Shown piece after piece: positions 6,114 to 12,333 of a DNA stretch of 12,709 nucleotides (its first letter is position 1; each line of letters starts with the position of its first letter). Under the pieces are notes generated by a model. That model had not been told where the DNA came from, ran no database searches, and saw nothing but the letters and a program-made list of their open reading frames with translations. The position numbers and the translations under genes were made by a program. This DNA is from JANWHF01 sp036276235 (GTDB lineage Bacteria > Planctomycetota > Phycisphaerae > Tepidisphaerales > Tepidisphaeraceae), in the NCBI GenBank assembly GCA_036276235.1, contig DATBDZ010000263.1:1-12709 (forward strand), in the 5' to 3' direction.

Positions 6114-7085
6114 CTAGCTAGCCGACGCGACGGGTTTGGCGGGCATGCGCAGACGCATGTTGGGGCGGATGGCGTCGCCGCCTTTGAGGACGTCCTTGTT
6201 CAGCTCTTTAATCGCGGCGACGGCGTTGCCGTCGCCTAGCTGTTCCTGGGCGATCTTCCAGAGGCTGTCGTTTTCCTTCACCGTGTACCAATGGGTCGGC
6301 GATTGCGCGGGCTGATTCACCGGAGCCGCCGGCGTTTGCGATTGCGGCTTTTGCGTGATGACGGTGGGGGGCGCGACGGGTGTGGCGGCTGATTGCGGGA
6401 TCACGTACGTGTGGCCGACGACGACGTTGTTGATGTTTTTCTGCAACGAAGGATTGGCGGCGACGATCGCGTCGCGGTTGGCCTTCGTGTTGCCGCCCAT
6501 GAAGCGGCCGGCCATTTTGCTGACCGTGTCGTTGGCTTCGGCGGTGTATTGGCGGCCGCCGGTCGGGGCAGCGGTGTTGTTTGCGGGGCCGGCGGTGTTG
6601 CCGTTGTTGGGGCGCGGCTCGTTCTGCCCGAGGGGAACCAGTTCTGTTCCATGATCTTGCGCGGTGCGCTGCAGCTCTTGCGGAACATTGCCGCGCGGCT
6701 GATTGATGGCGATTTCGCTGCTGCCACCCGAGGCGATTGTGTGTTGCGGCGAATTGCCAGCACGCTGCGGGTTGGGGGAGGCACCATCGAACGGGCTGAT
6801 GACCACGACGTCGGAATTACCCTGCGGCGGGGTCAAGTCTTCGCGTGTGGGCACCTGCTGCCGCGGCGAGTTGGGTTTCACCGGGTAGACGATCGTGTCG
6901 TTTTTCTCGCCTTGCGATTTATTGTCGGCGGCGGTGGGCGTGCCGACGCCTTTGAGCAAGTTGCGGTTATCGCCAAAGAGCGGGGCGGTGGGGGTTTCGA
7001 TGCGGTTGTAATCGGAGAGCAGGATTCCGATCACAATGATGAAAGCCAATCCCACCAGCAAGCCAATCTTCGTCTCGCGCGTCAT
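6114..7085 (-). CDS. Membrane-anchored protein with two LysM domains
   Basis: A 323-residue protein with a single N-terminal membrane helix (about residues 7-24), a long Pro/Asn/Gln-rich disordered linker (about 30-175), LysM 1 (about 178-230, from RQYTAEANDTVSKMAGRFMGG), a second Pro/Gln linker, and LysM 2 (about 265-315, HWYTVKENDSLWKIA...). LysM modules bind N-acetylglucosamine in peptidoglycan. The protein should sit in the inner membrane with its LysM domains in the periplasm, tethering membrane to wall. No catalytic domain is present. AGAGG lies 6 bases before the ATG. Its place between rsmH and the FtsL-like gene suggests a part in septal wall synthesis, but that is inference from position. 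Confidence 0.88.
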   Translation of the reverse strand: MTRETKIGLLVGLAFIIVIGILLSDYNRIETPTAPLFGDNRNLLKGVGTPTAADNKSQGEKNDTIVYPVKPNSPRQQVPTREDLTPPQGNSDVVVISPFDGASPNPQRAGNSPQHTIASGGSSEIAINQPRGNVPQELQRTAQDHGTELVPLGQNEPRPNNGNTAGPANNTAAPTGGRQYTAEANDTVSKMAGRFMGGNTKANRDAIVAANPSLQKNINNVVVGHTYVIPQSAATPVAPPTVITQKPQSQTPAAPVNQPAQSPTHWYTVKENDSLWKIAQEQLGDGNAVAAIKELNKDVLKGGDAIRPNMRLRMPAKPVASAS

Positions 7086-7106
7086 TGCTAACCTCTACGC
7101 GGTGTG

Positions 7107-7208
7107 GGTTGTGGGTTGTTGGTTGTGGGTTGTGAGTGGTGGGTTGTAGGTCGCCGAACAGGGGCAACTTCAGTCCAACCAACTACACACAACCAACAAC
7201 CCACAACC
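7107..7208. repeat. Long inverted repeat of GT-rich heptamers between rsmH and the LysM gene
   Basis: A perfect 21-base arm (7107-7127, made of ggttgtg-type units) pairs with 7188-7208 across a 60-base loop. Weaker pairing continues outward. Both arms are built from short GTGGGTT-like units. It fills nearly all of the 135 bases between rsmH and the LysM gene. In the mRNA it could form a large hairpin affecting readthrough or decay. No T-run follows, so it is not a standard terminator. Confidence 0.8.
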
Positions 7209-7220
7209 TACAACCCACCC

Positions 7221-8255
7221 CTAAATTCTTTCGGCAACCCGGAGCTTTGCGGATCGGGATCGGGGGTTGGCGGCGATTTCAGTGTCGGTGGGGCAGAGGG
7301 GCTTGGGAGTAATCACCTTGAGGAGCCCTGTTTGCTGTGCCGACCGAAACGCCTGCTTGACCTGCCGATCTTCCGTCGATTGAAAGCTGATGACCGCCAG
7401 CCTCGCGCCCGGCTTTAGGAAGCGTGGTGCTTCCTGGAGCAGGGTTTGAAGGTTCGCCAGTTCCTGGTTGACCTTTATGCGAAGGGCCAGAAACGTGCGG
7501 GTGGCGTGGTCAATTTCCGCGGCCCCCTCATGCCGTCGCCGGCGTGGGGTGGGTCGCGACGGAATCGCCGAGCGCACCAGCCCGGCAAGTCGATCCGTGG
7601 TAGTAATCGGCGATATTCGGCGGGCTTCGACAATTTTTCGCGCGATTCGCCGCGAGTAACGTTCCTGCGCCAATTGATATAGGACGTTAGCCAGCTCTTC
7701 TTCGGGAAGATGATTCACCAGGTCGGCGGCGGTTTGCCGCGTGCGCGGATCGATCCGCATGTCCAGCGGCATCGGCTGCGCGAAGGACAAGCCATACTGC
7801 GGATCAAATAGCTGATTGGTGCTCAGGCCCAGATCGGCTAGGATGCCATCCACCGGGCCGCTCTGGGCGGCTTCGATCACTTCCGGCAGCTCGGCAAAGT
7901 TGGCGTGAAAAAAACGGATGCGGCAGGGGGCTTCCTTGAGCCGCTCACGGGCAAATTCAAGGTTGCGCGGGTCGGCATCCAGGGCAAGAATTTGGCCGGA
8001 AGGCGCGAGGCGCCGGGCGATTTCCAGCGAATGGCCGCCGCGGCCCAGGGTGCAATCGATGAACGTTTGGCCCGGCTGCGGAGCTAGATTCTGCAGAACA
8101 GCGTCCAATAATACCGGCTCATGACCGTTATATGGGAGAGTAGATAACGCGGCTGAGGTATGCGCAGCCCCATTTCCGGCAATTTCAGGGGATTTCTTCA
8201 AATTTGAAGAATTGCTGGGTGCAGTGGGATTGCGTTCGTCAGATTCGTCTGGCAT
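7221..8255 (-). CDS. rsmH: 16S rRNA (cytosine-1402-N4)-methyltransferase RsmH (MraW)
   Basis: SAM-dependent methyltransferase that modifies C1402 in the 30S decoding centre. The 344-residue protein shows the family's landmarks: HEPVLLDAV (about 45-53), SAM-binding DCTLGRGGHS (67-76), ALDADPRNL (91-99), ADLGLST (140-146), PLDMRID (163-169), RRIARKIVEAR (202-212), ATRTFLALRIKVNQEL (251-266), ISFQSTEDR (289-297) and the C-terminal NPRSRSAKLR (330-339). Most homologues begin within a few residues of HEPV. Here a polar, Ser/Asn-rich extension of about 42 residues precedes it, with no alternative start near HEPV. The ribosome-binding site is weak. Unlike the usual arrangement, where mraZ and rsmH nearly touch, it lies 877 bases downstream of mraZ. 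Confidence 0.97.
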   Translation of the reverse strand: MPDESDERNPTAPSNSSNLKKSPEIAGNGAAHTSAALSTLPYNGHEPVLLDAVLQNLAPQPGQTFIDCTLGRGGHSLEIARRLAPSGQILALDADPRNLEFARERLKEAPCRIRFFHANFAELPEVIEAAQSGPVDGILADLGLSTNQLFDPQYGLSFAQPMPLDMRIDPRTRQTAADLVNHLPEEELANVLYQLAQERYSRRIARKIVEARRISPITTTDRLAGLVRSAIPSRPTPRRRRHEGAAEIDHATRTFLALRIKVNQELANLQTLLQEAPRFLKPGARLAVISFQSTEDRQVKQAFRSAQQTGLLKVITPKPLCPTDTEIAANPRSRSAKLRVAERI

Positions 8256-8306
8256 AATCGCCTGTGTTCGGTTCTTGTTCGCTATCGCTGAGGTAGCTGG
8301 ACACTC

Positions 8307-8394
8307 TGGGTGCCACAGGTCGGCGTACTCGCAGACCTGTGTCTTTTGGACGGAAAACGCACACGTCTCGGAGTACCGCGACCTGTGGCACCCA
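8307..8394. repeat. 88-bp fold-back element upstream of rsmH
   Basis: The left arm (8307-8330) and right arm (8371-8394) are 24-base reverse complements with two mismatches, around the core tgccacaggtc/gacctgtggca. Pairing extends inward with few mismatches (about 8334-8347 with 8355-8369), so almost the whole element can fold on itself. The left half also has an alternative small hairpin, acaggtc/gacctgt (8315-8340). It resembles an abundant intergenic repeat and lies in the probable rsmH leader. Confidence 0.75.
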
Positions 8395-8488
8395 AACGCA
8401 AATCCGATCTAAGCCAAAACCTCACGGAGGTTTGGTGGAATAGAACCGGTGGGCCGATTGTAGTTCAAGGAATGGGAGAGAGTAGCGG

Positions 8489-8519
8489 CTCATTCTCCTC
8501 TTAAGAAAAGAGGGATGAG
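8489..8519. repeat. Hairpin in the mraZ-rsmH gap
   Basis: The arms ctcat...cctctt and aagagg...atgag pair with one bulge around an aagaa-type loop. No T-run follows on either strand, so it is not a canonical terminator. Confidence 0.45.
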
Positions 8520-9132
8520 TCGGCCATAGAATTGGCGCTAAACGATACGCGCGAGCCGGACATCCGTGCCCCCCCGAGCTGCGAACTCGGAGGCCCCGTC
8601 AATGGGATGACTCAACGCTGTATCGCTTCGCAGCCGTGCAGGCAGACCGATACCCCGGCGGGATTGCGGATCTGTGTTACACGGTGCTAGCTGTCGGGCA
8701 CAGACGTGTGCCCAGTTTCGTGTCGATCGATCGACAATCCTTGTCGATCAGCAAATGATCTGCGTTCCGATGTCTGCGGTCGCGTGTTCCGGCCGCCACG
8801 TCGTTATTCAGCGATCCTTGCTGACAACGATGTAGCGGCCGGCAACACGAAGGTGGTGGCGACGAGCGGCTTCACAACCCGCCGCCGCACGAAGGCACCA
8901 TCCAACCAAGTGCACGTTCGCTCCGCGAACGTGGCCAACGGAGCAAAAGAGCCTCCGCGGCAAGCAACCTTGACTTCGCACTGTGCCGGGAATCCGTTCC
9001 CGAGTGCGAGAGCCGTAACAGGGCAAAACATCCGTGTCGCTCGCCTGTTACCGGTCGAACCTGGCCGAACCAAAATTTTGCATTACGAGGCCCATCTTCC
9101 CTGAGAGGCCAACCCGACTCAATTGCCACCCA

Positions 9133-9627
9133 CTATTGCGACTTGCCCAAATCCGTCTGCGGCAACTGTTCGAACTGGCTGGAACGCTTGGCGGCGGCAG
9201 ATTTTCGCCGCTCCAGTTCCTCAACCCATGTATTCCAGTCCTGTCGGTTCCACAACTCCAAATGATCGCGAACGCCCACCAGCGTGACTTCTTTATTTGT
9301 TCCCGTTCGACGCAAAAACTTGGCGTCGATTAAAATGCGACCTTGCTTATCTACCTCTACTTGGTCGGCGAGGCCAAAGTTCTCTCGATCGAATTCGACA
9401 TCACTTTCGGCCGGTGCAATTTTACCTTCTTGCTTATTGGCCAATTCTTCGTAATAGTTCTCTCGATAGAACCAGGTTCGCTGATTTGAGCCGACGATGA
9501 GAAAGAGCACGATTGATTCGCCATCGCCTTCTGCCTTCAATTGCTTTCGGACCTGCGAAGGCACTGACAGTCTGTTTTTTTCGTCGAGAGTCAGGTCGAA
9601 GGCGCCGTATAGAAGTTTGTGTCGCAA
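9133..9627 (-). CDS. mraZ: Transcriptional regulator MraZ
   Basis: A 164-residue member of the MraZ/SpoVT-AbrB fold family. It shows both half-site domains: LTLDEKNRLSVPSQVR (about residues 12-27) and VEVDKQGRILIDAKFLR (about 90-106). The second keeps the family's D-x-x-G-R motif, while the first has N in place of G. MraZ forms ring-shaped oligomers that bind direct repeats before its own gene and represses the dcw cluster in E. coli. The start is TTG at 9627: an in-frame TGA lies two codons upstream, and the nearby ATG at 9635 is in another frame. The C-terminal tail (about 138-164) is a charged extension beyond the usual length. Four regularly spaced GTGG boxes lie just upstream, which supports autoregulation. 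Confidence 0.95.
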   Translation of the reverse strand: MRHKLLYGAFDLTLDEKNRLSVPSQVRKQLKAEGDGESIVLFLIVGSNQRTWFYRENYYEELANKQEGKIAPAESDVEFDRENFGLADQVEVDKQGRILIDAKFLRRTGTNKEVTLVGVRDHLELWNRQDWNTWVEELERRKSAAAKRSSQFEQLPQTDLGKSQ

Positions 9628-9637
9628 GGCTCATCAA

Positions 9638-9671
9638 CCACTTCGCACCACTCGGTACCACTGAGCCCCAC
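9638..9671 (-). promoter_or_regulatory. MraZ operator: four GTGG boxes with a 10-bp period
   Basis: On the minus strand GTGG occurs at 9671-9668, 9661-9658, 9651-9648 and 9641-9638, spaced exactly 10 bases apart. MraZ in E. coli and in mollicutes is known to bind short direct repeats of this type with a 10-bp period. Here there are four rather than the three of E. coli. The boxes start at the end of the -10 element and reach to within about 10 bases of the TTG start, so bound MraZ would block initiation and early transcription. Confidence 0.85.
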
Positions 9672-9698
9672 TTATACCCCGCCGATCAGGCAATGCAA
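9671..9698 (-). promoter_or_regulatory. Probable sigma-70-type promoter of mraZ
   Basis: On the minus strand TTGCAT (9698-9693) and TATAAG (9676-9671) are separated by 16 bases. Each matches the consensus hexamer in four or five positions. The last base of the -10 element touches the first GTGG box. Predicted initiation falls within the operator, about 35-40 bases before the mraZ start. Confidence 0.6.
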
Positions 9699-9820
9699 GA
9701 CCAAAATTCTCGCGTACGCAATTTTCCTTTAATCAATTTCCGGTGAAGCCCGCTGATTCGCAGATAACACGTATTTGCCGCAGAAATCAGGCTGTTTCGC
9801 GCGCGAGGCCGTGGGCAATT

Positions 9821-9829
9821 TGTGGATAA
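9821..9829 (-). promoter_or_regulatory. Single consensus DnaA box
   Basis: The minus strand reads TTATCCACA, an exact match to the strict DnaA-box consensus, about 120 bases upstream of the mraZ -35 element. No second exact box was seen nearby, so an origin is unlikely. It could link dcw expression to DnaA or be chance. Confidence 0.35.
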
Positions 9830-9862
9830 CTTGGCGCGGGCGGTGCATAATTCTTTATCAAT

Positions 9863-10582
9863 TTATTGCTGATCGCTTCTGGCGCCCGGGGTCTGCTCTA
9901 CCACGAGTCTTTTCACCTTGTTCTTTGATCGAATGAGACGCGATGTCGTTGTAACTGCGACGGAAATCGCCAGCCCAAGCCCGGACGTCGCGAACGCGGG
10001 CAGCATTTTTCCGTCGAAAAATGACAAACCGGCGACGAGCGGCCCACCGGCGATTTGCCCCAAAAATCCGAGCGGCTGGTGGGAGGAATTGTATTCACAA
10101 TGGATGAAAAGCCAGATCGGCCCCCCACAAACCCAAGTCGAGAGGACCGCAACCGCGCTAAAAGTGGTGTTGGTGGGGCGAAGTGGGAAAAGCAAAGCTG
10201 CGAGGGCAATGAGCCAGATTCCAAGATGCACGGCGGCGTAAATCGTTGTGCTGAATGGGGCGGGGGAGAGCATCGCCGCCAGGAATAAAAATCCCCAGCC
10301 GGTTGCGATGACGGAGATGAGTGATCGCCAGCTTGTCAGCAGCCAGGGAAAGGTGAGTGTGCTAATCGCAAATTGCGCGACGAGCAGGAATTGAAGCGAA
10401 TACAGCTCGGTGGCGATCGGCGCCCGGGCCCAAAGCGGGACGCGGAGAACCGCCAACGCGATTGCCGCAAGTTGAGCGGCCAGCCACAGTAGTAGCACGA
10501 GCGGATGTGATGGCGCGGATGTTGGGGCGCTGTCCGGAGTTTTTGAAGGGGAAGCGTCGGGAGTGGGTTGCCGTTCGGTCAC
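9863..10582 (-). CDS. Multi-spanning membrane protein coupled to the FtsQ-like gene, function unknown
   Basis: I do not recognise this family. The 239-residue protein has a disordered Pro/Ser/Thr-rich N-terminus (about 1-25), six or seven hydrophobic segments (about 27-46, 60-82, 87-105, 111-133, 141-161, perhaps 171-188, and 194-212), and a basic cytoplasmic-type tail. It starts with GTG overlapping the FtsQ-like stop codon (GTGA), so the two are very likely made together, with ribosomes re-initiating. This suggests a shared process, perhaps at the septum, but nothing in the sequence identifies a reaction. It is last in its transcription unit. The following 235 bases hold the DnaA box and the mraZ promoter. 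Confidence 0.8.
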   Translation of the reverse strand: MTERQPTPDASPSKTPDSAPTSAPSHPLVLLLWLAAQLAAIALAVLRVPLWARAPIATELYSLQFLLVAQFAISTLTFPWLLTSWRSLISVIATGWGFLFLAAMLSPAPFSTTIYAAVHLGIWLIALAALLFPLRPTNTTFSAVAVLSTWVCGGPIWLFIHCEYNSSHQPLGFLGQIAGGPLVAGLSFFDGKMLPAFATSGLGLAISVAVTTTSRLIRSKNKVKRLVVEQTPGARSDQQ

Positions 10583-11517
10583 CTTCTGATTTCCATGCCC
10601 GTGCCTGCGGAGGTTTCGCCGGGATAGGTGATCTTATCAAATCGGATGTCCAGTCCACTGGTTTTTCCGGCATCGACACGGCCATATTGCGCGTACAGCG
10701 CGCGAAGCCGATCCAGTTTCTTGCTGGCGTCCACTTCGACAAACGAATCCTTGGCGCTGGGAACGCGGCCCCACAAGATGCGGGTGCCGAACTTCGTCAC
10801 CAGCACCACCTGTGGATCGCCACGGCCACCGTTGACGCCGGAGACATCGAGCTTCAGGATTTCCTGGGCGTACGGTTTGTCTGAAAGGACGGAGATCATT
10901 TCGAGGCCGGCTTCGAGATCGTCGCCGACCCATTTTTTCCCCGGCGACGGAGGCGGACGTTTGACGCCTTCAATGATGCGGATATCGACGCGGCCCTGCT
11001 CGATTCGCACGATTTTGGGAACGTCGCGCGCCTCGTATTGCTCGGGGAGTTTGAAGCCGTTCTGATCGACCAGCGAATAGTAATCGCCCCATTTCACCAG
11101 CGCGACGGGCGCGCGGTAATCGCAATCGATTTCCAGCACATCGCCCGGCCCATTCGCATAAGCGCGGCGGACATCGCGCACCTTTGATATCCACGGGTTT
11201 TTCTCGAGTGCCGCCCGGGCATCGATCAGCAGTTGCCGATCAAATACCGAACGGCCCTGTGCACCGGGCGGGCGTGCGGTGTCGGCGATTCGCTGCACGA
11301 GAAAATCACTCATCCAATGCGGGCGATTTTTGATGACGATCGCCGGCGGATCGTTGGTCGTCAGCACTTCGGTTTGGACATATCGCTGGATGTAGAAAAA
11401 TCCGGCGGCTAAGATGCCGACAAACAGCAGAGAGATCGTGACATGGATCCAAATCTTGCGCGCGATCGGCGACAACTCTGCTCGCTTTCGGGATGACGCT
11501 GACCTGGCCTTGGACAT
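10579..11517 (-). CDS. ftsQ: FtsQ/DivIB-like cell-division protein
   Basis: A 312-residue bitopic protein with a short basic cytoplasmic N-terminus, one membrane helix (about residues 22-44) and a periplasmic part. A POTRA-like region spans about 58-136, with the family signature LEKNPWISKVRDVRR (about 104-118) and APVALVKWGDYYSLVDQNGF (about 136-155), as in FtsQ (npWv..v.vrr...pvA...lvd..G). The C-terminus holds KLDRLRALY and LDIRFDKITY (about 289-298), like the end of the FtsQ beta domain. FtsQ links FtsL/FtsB to the rest of the divisome. GGAGA lies about 3 bases before the ATG. The sequence is divergent and a Pro-rich insertion (about 185-195) is present. It is co-directional with the RRM gene upstream and overlaps the next gene by 4 bases. 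Confidence 0.75.
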   Translation of the reverse strand: MSKARSASSRKRAELSPIARKIWIHVTISLLFVGILAAGFFYIQRYVQTEVLTTNDPPAIVIKNRPHWMSDFLVQRIADTARPPGAQGRSVFDRQLLIDARAALEKNPWISKVRDVRRAYANGPGDVLEIDCDYRAPVALVKWGDYYSLVDQNGFKLPEQYEARDVPKIVRIEQGRVDIRIIEGVKRPPPSPGKKWVGDDLEAGLEMISVLSDKPYAQEILKLDVSGVNGGRGDPQVVLVTKFGTRILWGRVPSAKDSFVEVDASKKLDRLRALYAQYGRVDAGKTSGLDIRFDKITYPGETSAGTGMEIRR

Positions 11518-11861
11518 ACTCTCCGCCTCATTCGCGCAGGACGATTGCAGACTACCCCGTTATCGGACGATCTGCCGGCAAAGGATGAGGCGATGAACCC
11601 GTCGCGAAAAGAAAGCGAGCCGCACAAAAGGGAAAGGGGAGCGGCAGGGGTGCCGCTCCCCGAAAAACTCGGAGTGAAAATGCCGGCGAGAACTTCAAAT
11701 CCGAAATGGGATATCTGCAATCCGAGATTTCAGATCTCAAATTGCTGTGCTGAATCTGCCGCAGGGTGCGCTTTAGCGCACGCGGAAACCGCTCGATGTT
11801 CGAACCGCGTGTGCTAAAGCACACCCTACGAATCTGAAATCTGAGATTTCAGATCTCGGCG
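11518..11861. other. Repeat-filled gap between the RRM gene and the FtsQ-like gene
   Basis: No gene is supported in these 344 bases. They hold the FtsQ-like ribosome-binding site, a large inverted repeat (11763-11827), and two copies of gagatttcagatctc (11724-11738 and 11843-11857) that bracket it. No clear promoter for the FtsQ-like gene was found. Confidence 0.55.
11724..11857. repeat. Inverted-repeat element bracketed by 15-bp direct repeats
   Basis: The arms 11763-11785 and 11805-11827 are 23-base reverse complements with two mismatches (core ctttagc/gctaaag, ends agggtg/caccct). The exact 15-mer gagatttcagatctc occurs on both sides in the same orientation (11724-11738, 11843-11857). The right copy also forms a 10-base-arm palindrome (11833-11853, tctgaaatct/agatttcaga). 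The layout resembles a small non-autonomous element with flanking duplication, though the bracketing sequence may itself be a common intergenic repeat. The right palindrome lies 5 bases past the RRM stop and may act as a 3' end. Confidence 0.7.
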
Positions 11862-12260
11862 TCAATACCGATCGCGGCGTCCGCCGCCTCCTCCACCGCC
11901 GCCGTATCCACCACGGCCACCGCCACCTCCACCAGAGCCGCCGCGGCCGCCTCCTCCACCGCCGCCTCCGTATCCACCGCGACCACCACCGCCTCCGCCG
12001 CCTCCGCGTTCTTCGCGCGGCTTGGCTTCATTGACGGTGAGCGCGCGGCCGTCATGCTCCTGGCCATTGAGCGTGGCGATGGCGTTTTGCGCTTCATCGT
12101 CGCTGGCCATCTCGACAAATCCGAACCCTTTGCTTCGCCCGGTTTCGCGATCGCTGATCACTTCCGCGCTTTGGACGGCGCCGAATTGGGCGAAAAGTTG
12201 CTCGAGCGCCGAGCTATCGACGCTGTAACTGAGGTTCCCGACATACAAACGCTTACCCAT
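11862..12260 (-). CDS. RRM-type RNA-binding protein with glycine-rich tail
   Basis: A 132-residue protein with one RNA recognition motif (about residues 3-82) containing RNP2 LYVGNL (5-10) and RNP1 KGFGFVEM (44-51). A Gly-rich tail with scattered Arg and Tyr (about 86-128) follows, ending RRDRY. Such small RRM proteins in cyanobacteria and other bacteria bind single-stranded RNA and are often cold-induced; they are thought to act as RNA chaperones. The start at 12260 is preferred over an in-frame ATG 33 bases upstream because GGAG lies 8 bases before it and the RRM begins there. That GGAG sits in the loop of a perfect hairpin, which hints at translational control. The gene lies upstream of the FtsQ-like gene on the same strand, separated by a repeat element. 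Confidence 0.93.
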   Translation of the reverse strand: MGKRLYVGNLSYSVDSSALEQLFAQFGAVQSAEVISDRETGRSKGFGFVEMASDDEAQNAIATLNGQEHDGRALTVNEAKPREERGGGGGGGGRGGYGGGGGGGGRGGSGGGGGGRGGYGGGGGGGGRRDRY

Positions 12261-12279
12261 GATCCAATCTCCATTGGAT
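12261..12279 (-). promoter_or_regulatory. Ribosome-binding-site hairpin of the RRM gene
   Basis: On the minus strand ATCCAAT-GGAG-ATTGGAT forms a perfect 7-bp stem (12279-12273 with 12268-12262) whose 4-base loop is exactly the Shine-Dalgarno GGAG (12272-12269). One base separates the stem from the ATG. Formation of the hairpin should alter ribosome access to the loop and start codon, possibly in a temperature-dependent way. Confidence 0.6.
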
Positions 12280-12316
12280 GACCGACCCGCCATTTACTTT
12301 CCAGGTCGTTAGAAAG

Positions 12317-12333
12317 GGGCCTGAACAAGGCCC
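12317..12333 (-). promoter_or_regulatory. Hairpin in the RRM leader or upstream region
   Basis: The arms gggcct/aggccc flank a 5-base loop. On the minus strand the stem is followed by CTTTCT, a weak terminator-like tail, 57 bases before the RRM start. It may be an attenuator in a structured leader, or the end of an upstream transcript. Confidence 0.3.

Larger units (their letters stand above)
8256..9132. other. Long mraZ-rsmH gap with inverted repeats, no supported gene
   Basis: This 877-base region separates mraZ from rsmH. It holds a large inverted repeat (8307-8394), a hairpin ccaaaacctc/gaggtttgg (8414-8435), one at 8489-8519 built on cctctt/aagagg, one at 8696-8713 (gggcac/gtgccc), a tcgatcgatcga palindrome near 8720-8735, and one at 8914-8932 (acgttcg/cgaacgt). 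Two overlapping open frames cover about 8706-9104 on opposite strands, but neither translation looks like a protein. I checked for rnpB, SRP RNA and tmRNA motifs and found none. A separate rsmH promoter may lie here, but none stands out. Confidence 0.5.

Noticed and set aside
6393..7091. A 232-codon open frame on the plus strand
   Set aside because: It is antisense to the LysM protein, which has recognisable domains and a ribosome-binding site. The translation is low-complexity and His/Asp/Gly-rich.
8440..8760. Possible RNase P RNA, SRP RNA or tmRNA between mraZ and rsmH
   Set aside because: None of the conserved core motifs of these RNAs could be found on either strand.
8706..9104. Open frames on both strands in the mraZ-rsmH gap
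   Set aside because: Neither translation shows a recognisable domain, a ribosome-binding site or native-looking composition, and hairpins cross the region.
9434..9661. Alternative ATG start overlapping the mraZ start region
   Set aside because: The ATG at 9635 is out of frame with mraZ and gives a basic, non-native peptide. The TTG start fits the MraZ N-terminus.
11795..11812. tRNA T-loop-like sequence gttcgaacc
   Set aside because: No acceptor, D or anticodon arms can be placed around it. It is the loop of an inverted repeat.
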